From positions 1-64,000 of the forward strand of contig JAGIBL010000009.1 of assembly GCA_017744365.1 (NCBI GenBank): DNA of 64,000 bases, written 5' to 3'. Position numbers and translations under genes: made by a program. The notes under the pieces are model-generated. The model saw nothing but the letters and a program-made list of their open reading frames with translations. It was not told the origin of the DNA and did not search any database. This document shows positions 1-6,767 of the stretch, piece after piece; position 1 is the first letter of the stretch; each line of letters starts with the position of its first letter. This stretch comes from Nocardioidaceae bacterium (lineage in GTDB: Bacteria > Actinomycetota > Actinomycetes > Propionibacteriales > Nocardioidaceae).

Positions 1-335
1 GTCCCGGCCTGGACCCGGTACCAGATCCGCGGCAGCCGGAACGCGATCTCGAGGGTCTCACCGACCAGGGTCCGCACCGCGTCCAGCGAGATCCCCAACG
101 CGGCGCCGAGGTCGTAGACGCAGAACTCGCTGACCTGCGGGGCACCCTCACCGGCCAGCAGGACCGGACTGTCACCCCAGGTCGCGCCATCCTCGGAAGG
201 GTCCTCGACGACGTGGAGCAGGCACCAGTCCAGGACTTCGTGGAAGTGCCGGACCTCGGCGGCGTCGCGCTCGGCGCGCGTGCGACGAACGGCCGCGAGG
301 GCTGCGGCTTCGTCGAGGGTCCGGGTCCGGTGCAT
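1..335 (-). CDS. 13E12/DUF222-type protein, N-terminal part (runs off the window)
   Basis: The first 111 codons are visible, starting at the ATG at 335. The protein opens with a charged helix, then a stretch reading GEGAPQVSEFCVYDLGAAL, then LVGETLEIAFRLPRIWYRVQAG. This matches the N-terminal pattern of the actinobacterial 13E12 repeat (DUF222) family as I know it. In full-length members an HNH nuclease motif follows near the C-terminus, and that part lies outside the window. Such genes occur in many near-identical copies in Nocardioides-like genomes, often flanked by palindromic DNA, as here. The biological role of the family is not established. Calling it a nuclease would be inference, since the catalytic part is not visible. 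Confidence 0.72.
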   Translation of the reverse strand, partial: MHRTRTLDEAAALAAVRRTRAERDAAEVRHFHEVLDWCLLHVVEDPSEDGATWGDSPVLLAGEGAPQVSEFCVYDLGAALGISLDAVRTLVGETLEIAFRLPRIWYRVQAG

Positions 336-928
336 GTCTCCAACCTAGAGGGGGGCGCCGACATTTCTTGGTGCTCGGAATCGCTTGTGGGCAAGGGAAT
401 TCGGCTCTTTGGGCGGATGTGCTCGGGGGCGGGTTGGTGGCTGTGGTTGCGGTGGGCGGGGACGTCGCCCAGGGCCCCCTCGTCCAGCGGTCGATGCCGA
501 TGTCGCAGCGACTGCCCTGCGGTGACCCGAGGAGGTGTCGCTGCGCCACGCCACGCCTTGAGGCTGGCACGTCGGCGGCCCTGGTTCGCCGCCCCGCCGC
601 GCGGGTCACGGTCACCTGGGGTGAGGATGAACCCGGCTGCGCCGGCTTGGCCCGCCGGTGCGGCTGGGTCAGGTCACGTGCACCGACGTGCAGTCCTCCC
701 ACCCCGCCGGCCGCGACGGGCAGGCGGGCGTGGCGGCCAGGGCCGCCGACGTGCCAGCGTCAAAGCGACGCGTGGCGACACGAAGCCTCGCCAGGGGTGA
801 CCGCAGGGCCAGAGTGTCGACACGGGCCGCCAGATGGACGAGGGGTGCTGGACGACACTCCCGCGACGGCAACCACCGACGCATCCACCTTCCCACGACA
901 TCAAGCGCGCAAGCCGATCCCCAGTAAC
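336..928. other. Gene-free stretch between DUF222 gene and sigma gene
   Basis: I find no coding sequence with family resemblance in these 593 bases. The open frames through it have shadow-like composition (runs of Arg, Pro and Ala). It contains a diverged inverted repeat, annotated separately. No tRNA, terminator or strong promoter could be identified. Confidence 0.6.
430..885. repeat. Diverged inverted repeat, arms about 430-584 and 737-885
   Basis: The reverse complement of 430-584 aligns with 737-885. The inner 22 bases are perfect (563-584 against 737-758), followed outward by shared blocks such as GGTSACCGCAGGGC, GTCGNCGACA, TGGACGAGGG and GGCAACCAC with small indels between them. The loop of about 150 bases does not match. 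Similar palindromic DNA commonly flanks 13E12/DUF222 genes, so this is probably a non-autonomous relic of that repeat family. No transposase is present. Confidence 0.6.
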
Positions 929-1795
929 TCAGAGAATCCGGGCCAGCCGCTCCGCGTCCCCGATCGCATCGATCCGCACGACCTTGCCGCCGACGACCGT
1001 GAACGCCATCAGCGAGACCGGCACCTCGTCGCGCAGCACCAGGACCCCCGCGCCGCCGTTGACGACGACCGGGCGCAGCACCGAGGTCGGGTCGGCGTAC
1101 ATGGTGGCCTGGCTCGCCACGGTCCGGGCGCCGCGGAGCAGGAGCCGCTGGCCGGCGCCGCGGTCGGCACGCAGCACGACGTCGGGGTCGAGCGTGCCGA
1201 CCAGGCTCTCCAGGTCGCCGCGGCGGGCGGCGCCGAAGAAGGCGTCCACGACCGCGCGCTGCTCGGCCAGGTCGCGGTCCGGCTCGACGCTGGCCTCACG
1301 CACCCGCTGCCGCGCCCGGCTGGCCAGCTTGCGCGTGGCCGGCTCGTTGCGGTCCAGCAGCGTGGCGATCTCCTCGAACGGCACGTCGAACAGGTCGTGC
1401 AGCACGTAGGCCACCCGCTCGGCCGGGGAGAGCGCGTCGAGCACCACCATCAGCGCGAGGCCGACCGCGTCGGCGAGCAGCGCCTCCTGCTCGGGGTCGT
1501 GCACGTCGTCGAGGTGCACGACCGGATCGGGCACGTATCCGTCGAGGCCGGTCTCGGCGCGGCGGCCGCGCGTGCGCAGCATGTTCAGGCTGACCCGGCT
1601 CACCGCGGTGGTCAGCCAGCCGCCCAGGTTCTCGATGGTGGCCGGGTCGGTACGACCGAAGCGGATCCAGGTCTCCTGCACCGCGTCCTCGGCGTCGGCC
1701 AGCGAGCCGAGCATCCGGTACGCCACGCCGCGCAGCCGGCCACGTTGCTCCGAGAACCGATCTGCCTGCCATTGCACGTCGTACGTCGTGGACAT
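929..1795 (-). CDS. ECF41-type RNA polymerase sigma factor with C-terminal SnoaL-like domain
   Basis: This 288-aa protein has sigma-70 region 2 (about residues 15-80, with MLGSLADAEDAVQETWIRF), region 4 (about 115-165, LSPAERVAYVLHDLFDVPFEEIA) and a SnoaL-like NTF2 fold (about 175-288). That layout defines group ECF41, represented by mycobacterial SigJ, where the fused C-terminal domain takes the place of an anti-sigma factor. The linker and C-terminal signature motifs of the group (WLPEP and DGGGK types) are degenerate: GYVPDPV stands in the linker and no DGGGK is seen. The ATG at 1795 follows a GAGAGG ribosome site. ECF41 genes usually sit beside the gene they control, which here is the divergent small gene at 1887. 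Confidence 0.9.
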   Translation of the reverse strand: MSTTYDVQWQADRFSEQRGRLRGVAYRMLGSLADAEDAVQETWIRFGRTDPATIENLGGWLTTAVSRVSLNMLRTRGRRAETGLDGYVPDPVVHLDDVHDPEQEALLADAVGLALMVVLDALSPAERVAYVLHDLFDVPFEEIATLLDRNEPATRKLASRARQRVREASVEPDRDLAEQRAVVDAFFGAARRGDLESLVGTLDPDVVLRADRGAGQRLLLRGARTVASQATMYADPTSVLRPVVVNGGAGVLVLRDEVPVSLMAFTVVGGKVVRIDAIGDAERLARIL

Positions 1796-1796
1796 C

Positions 1797-1823
1797 GGTC
1801 ACATCCTCTCAGGGTGCGGGGTC
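1797..1823 (+). promoter_or_regulatory. Candidate ECF41 promoter toward the gene at 1887
   Basis: GGTCACA at 1797-1803, 16 bases, then GGTC at 1820-1823. The published ECF41 consensus, as I recall it, is TGTCACA-N16-CGTC, so this differs by one base in each box with identical spacing. It points at the small gene starting at 1887. Confidence 0.5.
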
Positions 1824-1831
1824 ATCCAGAT

Positions 1832-1858
1832 GACCCCCGGCAGCCCGCCGGTGTGACA
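1832..1858 (-). promoter_or_regulatory. Candidate autoregulatory ECF41 promoter toward the sigma gene
   Basis: Read on the minus strand: TGTCACA at 1858-1852, 16 bases, GGTC at 1835-1832. The -35 box is a perfect match to the ECF41 consensus and the -10 box differs by one base. It faces the opposing promoter at 1797-1823. The two -10 boxes form the arms of the 20-bp palindrome at 1818-1837 (GGGGTCAT, CCAG, ATGACCCC). Confidence 0.55.
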
Positions 1859-1886
1859 TCCCCGTGCGACATCAAGGAGAGAGATC

Positions 1887-2186
1887 ATGAGCACCCGCAT
1901 CCTGCGCGCCACCGTCAAGCCCGAGCACGTCGCCGACCTGGAGGCGGCCGTCGGCAAGCTGTTCGCCGCCCTCGACGAGTACCGCCCCGAAGGCCTGCGC
2001 TACGCCTCCGCCCGCGTGGACGGCACCCGCGACTACGTGGTGCTGCTCCAGCTCGACGACGGCCTGGAGAACCCGCTGCCCACCTACCCCGAGTTCCTCG
2101 CGTTCCAGGCCGGGCTCGGCACCTGGGTCGAGTCCGCGCCCACCCCCGAGGTGCTCAGCGTGGTCGGCAGCTACCGGCTGTTCTGA
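1887..2186 (+). CDS. Small ABM-like protein, probable ECF41 target
   Basis: 99 aa, starting at ATG 1887 with an AAGGAG ribosome site at 1874-1879. The sequence (ILRATVKPEHVADLEAAVGKLF, then YASARVDGTRDYVVLLQLDDG, then a PEFLAFQAGLGTW segment) resembles a dimeric alpha/beta-barrel fold of the antibiotic-biosynthesis-monooxygenase type. I see no catalytic signature, so the function is unknown. ECF41 sigma genes typically neighbour a carboxymuconolactone decarboxylase, oxidoreductase or epimerase gene. This small protein takes that place, and the ECF41-like promoter in front of it supports control by the neighbouring sigma factor. Its last 16 bases overlap the convergent methyltransferase gene. 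Confidence 0.75.
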   Translation: MSTRILRATVKPEHVADLEAAVGKLFAALDEYRPEGLRYASARVDGTRDYVVLLQLDDGLENPLPTYPEFLAFQAGLGTWVESAPTPEVLSVVGSYRLF

Positions 2187-2893
2187 GTCCGCCGCCGGTA
2201 GACGCCGTCGTCGCGGCAGGACGGGTCGAGGAGCCGGTCGTCAGGGCCGTAGACCGGCGTCGGCCCGGCCGCCGAGCCCGAGCCGAACCCGGTCCGGACG
2301 GCCTCGAACCCGGCCGCGGCGGCGGTGTCGGTGAAGCGGAAGTTCGCGTGCCGGATCACCAGCACCCCGCCCGGCCGGACCGCGGCAGCCAGCCCGGTCA
2401 CGGTCCGCTCGAAGTCGGCGAACCGGATCAGCTCGTCGCAGCGGGCCGGGGCGTGCTTGAGAGCGCCGTGCCGGAAGACCGCGAGCGCCAGCACCACGTC
2501 GTACGACGAGGGCGGCTCGGCCGCGGCGTCGGCTGCCCTGGTCACCGTGATCGCCCGGTCCCCGCGGACCCGCTTGCGGGCGGTCCGGACCGCGAGCGGG
2601 TTGATGTCGATGCCGTGGATCGCGGCGGCCGGGAACGCCCGGCGCAGGGTGAGCAGCTCCTCGCCGCTGGCGCAGCCGAAGGAGAGGATCCGGGCCGGTT
2701 CGCCCACGGTCTCGCGGACCGCGGCCAGCTCGCCGGGATAGCGGTCGGCCGACGTCGTCGTGTAGGGCTGGAACAGGTTGGCCGGCTTGAGCAGCATCGC
2801 CACCGCGGCCTCGCGGCGCTCCCCGCCGACGACCAGCGCCTTGAGCAGGACGAGCAGCTGCCACCCCGGAACGCGACGAAGAAAGGCCCGCAC
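2171..2893 (-). CDS. Class I SAM-dependent methyltransferase
   Basis: I place the start at GTG 2893, 13 bases after the stop of the upstream reductase gene, giving 240 aa. A longer frame continues upstream, but that part is a shadow of the reductase gene. Motif I of the Rossmann-type SAM fold is clear (ILSFGCASGEELL), followed by the acidic ribose-binding strand end IHGIDINPLAV and a later motif YDVVLALAVFRH. The overall look is CheR-like. The acceptor substrate cannot be read from the sequence. As last gene of the pterin-like operon it probably methylates the pathway product or an intermediate (inference). Confidence 0.8.
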   Translation of the reverse strand: MRAFLRRVPGWQLLVLLKALVVGGERREAAVAMLLKPANLFQPYTTTSADRYPGELAAVRETVGEPARILSFGCASGEELLTLRRAFPAAAIHGIDINPLAVRTARKRVRGDRAITVTRAADAAAEPPSSYDVVLALAVFRHGALKHAPARCDELIRFADFERTVTGLAAAVRPGGVLVIRHANFRFTDTAAAAGFEAVRTGFGSGSAAGPTPVYGPDDRLLDPSCRDDGVYRRRTQNSR

Positions 2894-2906
2894 GCGCGTC
2901 AGTGTG

Positions 2907-3605
2907 TCACCACGCGTCGAGGGCGAAGCGGTCGGACAGCGCGTACCGCAGCAGCACCACGTCGCCGATCGGCCGGGTCTCGACCAGCCGGGCTCGCCGG
3001 GCCCCGGAGAAGGGGAAGTCCCCGGGGCCGACGAACCGGGTCGCGTCCGGATGCCCGACGAAGATCGGCGCCACCACCAGCCGCAGCTCGTCGGCCAGGC
3101 CGTCGGTGAGCAGCTGGGTGTGCACCTCGCCACCGCCCTCGACCATCAGCCGGCGGATGCCCCGCTGGTACAGGTCCTCGCACACGCGGCGCAGCGCCAC
3201 CGGCCTGCCCGCGTCGAGCACGGTCGCCCGGTGGCCGAGCTGCTCGGTGGCCATGTCCACGGTGTCGCTGGCGCAGTAGACGAGCTTCGGACCGGTACCG
3301 GTGGTGAAGAAACTGGCCTCCGGGTCGAGCTTGGCGCGGTTGGTGACGGTGACCTTGACCGGCTGCTCCGCCAGTCCCGCCGTACGACGTCGGGCGATGC
3401 GCGCGGGCGAGCGGACCTGCAGCCGCGGATCGTCGTGGCGGACCGTGGTCGCGCCGACCATGATCGCGTCGCTGCCGGCCCGGACCTCGTCCACGCGGTC
3501 GAAGTCGGCCGCGTTGGAGAGCAGCAGCCGGTGGTCGGAGGCGTCGTCGAGGAACCCGTCCAGGGACATCCCGCAGGAGAGCAAGGTGTAGGGAGTCTCA
3601 GCCAC
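2907..3605 (-). CDS. RibD C-terminal-type (dihydrofolate reductase-fold) reductase
   Basis: 232 aa covering one reductase domain, with no deaminase domain. It has MSLDGFLD near residue 13, the family hallmark VGATTVRHDDPRL at about 50-62, and EGGGE at 156-160 in the NADPH-binding region. The TVRxDDPxL element is typical of enzymes that reduce ribosylaminopyrimidines in riboflavin synthesis and its relatives, so a pyrimidine or pterin-like substrate fits (established family knowledge plus inference). It overlaps the upstream membrane-protein gene by 8 bases. A dedicated role in the local operon is likelier than general riboflavin synthesis, because no other rib gene is nearby. Confidence 0.85.
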   Translation of the reverse strand: MAETPYTLLSCGMSLDGFLDDASDHRLLLSNAADFDRVDEVRAGSDAIMVGATTVRHDDPRLQVRSPARIARRRTAGLAEQPVKVTVTNRAKLDPEASFFTTGTGPKLVYCASDTVDMATEQLGHRATVLDAGRPVALRRVCEDLYQRGIRRLMVEGGGEVHTQLLTDGLADELRLVVAPIFVGHPDATRFVGPGDFPFSGARRARLVETRPIGDVVLLRYALSDRFALDAW

Positions 3606-4395
3606 GGCTGCTCCCCAGCACGAGCAGCCCCGGCAGGGTGGCGACCAGGGCGAGCACGCCGAAGGTGATCGAGACGGCGAGCCCGGTCGCGGCCGACGAG
3701 CCGAACATGGTGAACGCCCACGCGGCGACGCCCTCGCGCGGTCCCCAGCCGGCCACGTTGAGCGGGATGGCCGAGCCGAGCAGCACCAGCGCCCCGATCG
3801 GGATCAGCGTGGTCAGCGGCAGGCCGGTGCCGGCGGCGGCGACCAGGAACACCAGGAGATGCCCGGCCGTGCTCAGCGCCGACAGCATCGTGACGGTTCC
3901 GCCCGCGAGCACGGCGAGGCCGACGGACGCCAGCCCGATCCAGCGCCAGTCCCCGGGGAGCAGCACCGCGCCGACCAGGGCGACCTGGACCAGCTGGCCG
4001 ATGCCGCGCTCCCACAGCACCCCGCGCCAGCCGTGCCGGACCCCACGGTGCAGGTCACCGGCCACGCCGCCGGGCAGGGTCGCGTTGATGAGCTGGGAGC
4101 GGTAGTAGGCGACGAACGCGCGACGTACCGGGACCGGGTCGTCGACCCGGTCGGCCACCAGCGACCAGCGCAGCGCGCAGCAGGCGGTGGTCGCGGCGGT
4201 GACGACGAGCGCGACCAGCACCGCCCAGGGGCGGGTGTCGCGCAGGCCGGTCAGGAACGGGCCGGTGCCGAGCGTCCAGACCAGCGCGGCCAGCACGAGC
4301 ACCCCGCCGGCCACGCCGAACCAGCGACGGTCGGGACGGGTGGGCGCCTCCGGAGGAGGGGCAGCCGGGGCGCGGGTCTCGAGGAGCTGGCTCAT
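3598..4395 (-). CDS. Lysylphosphatidylglycerol synthase TM-domain (flippase-like) membrane protein
   Basis: 265 aa with about seven hydrophobic segments from residue 28 onward. It carries the conserved NATLPGGVAGDLHRG segment typical of the LPG_synthase_TM/AglD-like family. In lysyl-PG synthases this domain flips the lipid, and stand-alone copies accompany glycosyltransferases in many bacteria. There is no synthase domain. It overlaps both neighbours by 4 and 8 bases, so it is translationally coupled to the glycosyltransferase upstream. A role in moving a lipid-linked or amphiphilic product across the membrane is inference. Confidence 0.82.
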   Translation of the reverse strand: MSQLLETRAPAAPPPEAPTRPDRRWFGVAGGVLVLAALVWTLGTGPFLTGLRDTRPWAVLVALVVTAATTACCALRWSLVADRVDDPVPVRRAFVAYYRSQLINATLPGGVAGDLHRGVRHGWRGVLWERGIGQLVQVALVGAVLLPGDWRWIGLASVGLAVLAGGTVTMLSALSTAGHLLVFLVAAAGTGLPLTTLIPIGALVLLGSAIPLNVAGWGPREGVAAWAFTMFGSSAATGLAVSITFGVLALVATLPGLLVLGSSRG

Positions 4396-5345
4396 CGCAG
4401 CTCCCCCACGACCGCGGCGACCGCCTCCGCCGTCGCGGCCCAGGTCGGCAGCGTCGCGCGGCGCTCGGTCGCCACCCCGCGCAGCCAGCGGCGCAGCGCG
4501 TCGTCGGTCAGCCAGCGGCGCAGCGCGGTCGCGAGCGCGTCGGGATCGTCCGGGCGGACCAGCATCCCGGGGTGCGCACCGCCGACGTCACCGAGCGCCT
4601 CGGGTACCCCGCCGACCGCGCTCGCGACGACCGGCAGCCCGTGCGCCAGCGCCTCGGTGACGACCATCCCGTAGGACTCCGCGCGGGTCGGCAGCACCAC
4701 CAGGTCGGCCTCCGGGTACGGCACCGGGTCGGTCTCGCCGGCGAACCGGACCCGGTCGAGGATGCCCTCGTCCGCGGCGATCTTGCGCAGCCGGTCGACG
4801 AACTCGGGATCGGCCTCGAGCGACCCGGCCAGCGTGCAGTGCCAGTCCAGGTCGCCCAGCCGCGCCAGCGCCGCGAGCAGCACGTCCTGTCCCTTGGCCT
4901 CGGTCAGCGTCGCCGCGCAGAGCAGCTCGGTCCCGCCCGCACGGCCTACCACCAGCCGGCCGAGCTCGGTCCCGGGGAGGGCGACGTGCACCCGGCGCGG
5001 GTCCACAGCACGGTCGGCGAGCACCTGCCGCCGGGTCCACGCACTCGTGGTCAGCACCGCCGGCGCCTGCGCGAGCAGCGCCCGCTCGCCGGGAACACCG
5101 AAGAGCATGTGCACCAGCGGGACCACCGGCTCGTCGAGCAGCGCCCCGGCCGCCCACGACGCCACCAGGCTGTCGACCAGCACGGGCGCGTCGTCGGGGA
5201 CCCTGAGCTCGCTCGCGTCGGCGACCTCGTGCACCACCACCTCCCAGCCGCGCGCGAGCAGCCCCGCCCGCAGGTGCCTGTCATAGACGTTGCCGCCGGT
5301 CGGCCTCGTCGCGAAGCCGGCCGGGACGAGGAGGTGCACCCTCAC
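4392..5345 (-). CDS. GT4-family glycosyltransferase
   Basis: 317 aa with two Rossmann halves. The N-terminal half opens with [23 protein letters not shown] (glycine-rich loop for acceptor and phosphate contacts). The C-terminal half has [14 protein letters not shown] and the E-x7-E element in [18 protein letters not shown], the standard nucleotide-sugar signature of GT4 enzymes. It is shorter than typical GT4 proteins (about 350-400 aa). Sugar donor and acceptor are not deducible. ATGA-type 4-base overlaps with both neighbours make it part of the 2171-6693 operon. Confidence 0.9.
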   Translation of the reverse strand: MRVHLLVPAGFATRPTGGNVYDRHLRAGLLARGWEVVVHEVADASELRVPDDAPVLVDSLVASWAAGALLDEPVVPLVHMLFGVPGERALLAQAPAVLTTSAWTRRQVLADRAVDPRRVHVALPGTELGRLVVGRAGGTELLCAATLTEAKGQDVLLAALARLGDLDWHCTLAGSLEADPEFVDRLRKIAADEGILDRVRFAGETDPVPYPEADLVVLPTRAESYGMVVTEALAHGLPVVASAVGGVPEALGDVGGAHPGMLVRPDDPDALATALRRWLTDDALRRWLRGVATERRATLPTWAATAEAVAAVVGELR

Positions 5346-5722
5346 AGCTGCCTCTCGTAGCTGGCCCAGGCGACGTGCGACTCGTGCAGCGTCACCACCA
5401 GGCCGCTCAGCTCCGGGTCACCGGCGAAGCGCTCGGCCAGCCGGTCGGCTACCCAGCGCGCGACCGCCTCGGTGGTGGAGTTGATGCCCTTGAACTCGTC
5501 GACCTCGTCGAGGTTGCGGTAGCTCAGCGCGGCCAGCACGTCCTTGAGCTCGTCGGCCGCGCGGCCGATGTCGACGAGGATCCCGTCGGGGCCGAGGTCC
5601 GGGCCGCGGAAGGTCGCGTCCACCACGTACGTCGCGCCGTGCAGCCGCTGCGCCGGCCCGAAGACCTCGCCGTCGAAGCTGTGCGCGATCATCACGTGGT
5701 CGCGGACGGTGACACCGAACAT
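5342..5722 (-). CDS. 6-pyruvoyltetrahydropterin synthase/QueD-family protein with altered active site
   Basis: The start at ATG 5722 (126 aa) is chosen because it has a GAGGAG site and forms a TGATG junction with the upstream stop. An ATG 33 bases earlier lies inside the upstream gene. The fold of the family is recognisable: first zinc ligand in IAHSF (His14), LHGATY at 27-32, [12 protein letters not shown], and the C-terminal HES with Glu104. In catalytic members LHGATY reads C-x2-LHGH-x-[FY]. Here the third zinc histidine is Ala30, the catalytic cysteine position is Ala24, and the Asp-His catalytic pair is Ser67-Tyr68. It therefore cannot work like QueD or PTPS and may bind or modify a pterin-like ligand by another route (inference). 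Confidence 0.85.
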   Translation of the reverse strand: MFGVTVRDHVMIAHSFDGEVFGPAQRLHGATYVVDATFRGPDLGPDGILVDIGRAADELKDVLAALSYRNLDEVDEFKGINSTTEAVARWVADRLAERFAGDPELSGLVVTLHESHVAWASYERQL

Positions 5723-6693
5723 CAGCTCTCCTCGGGGTAGGTGATCGTGTGGCACAGCGCGGGCCGCCCGGCGGCCAGGTCGGCCATCAGCGCGGGTAGC
5801 TCGTCGAAGGCGGACGCGCCGGTCAGCAGGGCGTCGTACGCCGGGTCGCGGAGCAGCTCGAGGGCCAGGGCCAGCCGCTCGCCGCGGGTGCGCCGGTGCC
5901 GGCGGGCCAGCGCGACCTCGCCGACCTGGCTGGCGCGGATCCGCAGCCGGCCGGAGTGGAAGACGCCGCCGAGGTCGAGCGCGACCGGGCTGTCGCCGTA
6001 CCAGCTGAGGTCGACGACCTCGCCGTCCGGTGCGAGCAGCTCGAGCGAGCGCCGCAGCCCGGCCGCCGTCGCGCTGGCGTGGATCACACCGTCCCGGTGC
6101 CCCTCCGCCTCGTCCGGATGCGCGAACGCGACCCCGAGCGCGGCGGCCACCTCGGCCCGGGTCGGGTCGACGTCGACGAGCTCCACCTTGACGCCGGGGA
6201 TCGCCGCGGCCAGCCGGGCCACGCAGCAGCCGACCATGCCCGCGCCCACCACCGCGATCCGGTCGCCGAGCGCGGGGCTCGCGTCCCAGAGCGCGTTCAC
6301 CGCGGTCTCGACGGTCCCGGCCAGCACCGCCCGGTCCGCGGGGACGCCGTCGGGGACCGGCGTCACGTCGGCGGCCGGGACGACGTACGCGGTCTGGTGC
6401 GGGTGCAGGCAGAAGACGGTGCGGCCGAGCAGGTCGGGCTCGCCGGCCTCGACCACGCCGACGTTGAGGTAGCCGTACTTCACCGGGCCGGGGAAGTCGC
6501 CGTCCTGGTGCGGCGCCCGCATCCGCTCGTGCTGGTCGGGCGGGACGGCGCCGCGGAAGACCAGCGTCTCGGTGCCGCGGCTGACACCCGAGCGCAGCGA
6601 GCGCACCCGGACCTCGCCGGGGGCGGGCTCGGCCACCTCGACCGGCCGGATCTCGCCCTGCCCGGGACGCACCCAGAACGCGCGTTCCTGCAC
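5722..6693 (-). CDS. MDR-superfamily (zinc-type alcohol dehydrogenase-like) oxidoreductase
   Basis: 323 aa, first gene of the six-gene operon. The N-terminal GroES-like half contains [12 protein letters not shown], where zinc-dependent members have a cysteine-bearing GxCGTD motif, so the catalytic zinc ligand is missing. The nucleotide-binding half shows [19 protein letters not shown] and an acidic strand end [18 protein letters not shown], suggesting NAD(H). The SRGTE signature recalls BchC-like and related zinc-free members. The substrate is unknown. It is divergent from the fusion gene at 6768 across a 74-base gap that must carry both promoters. Confidence 0.82.
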   Translation of the reverse strand: MQERAFWVRPGQGEIRPVEVAEPAPGEVRVRSLRSGVSRGTETLVFRGAVPPDQHERMRAPHQDGDFPGPVKYGYLNVGVVEAGEPDLLGRTVFCLHPHQTAYVVPAADVTPVPDGVPADRAVLAGTVETAVNALWDASPALGDRIAVVGAGMVGCCVARLAAAIPGVKVELVDVDPTRAEVAAALGVAFAHPDEAEGHRDGVIHASATAAGLRRSLELLAPDGEVVDLSWYGDSPVALDLGGVFHSGRLRIRASQVGEVALARRHRRTRGERLALALELLRDPAYDALLTGASAFDELPALMADLAAGRPALCHTITYPEES

Positions 6694-6767
6694 TGGTCCT
6701 CCTGCCGTCCTGAACCTCGCGGCTCGTCCGTCCGTGTCTGTGGTCGTACCCCCTACACGGAGGCGCT

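Noticed and set aside
368-3109. A 913-codon plus-strand open frame across the sigma and methyltransferase genes
   Set aside because: It is antisense to well-supported genes and has shadow composition (Arg, His, Gly, Ala runs); long stop-free antisense frames are expected at this GC content.
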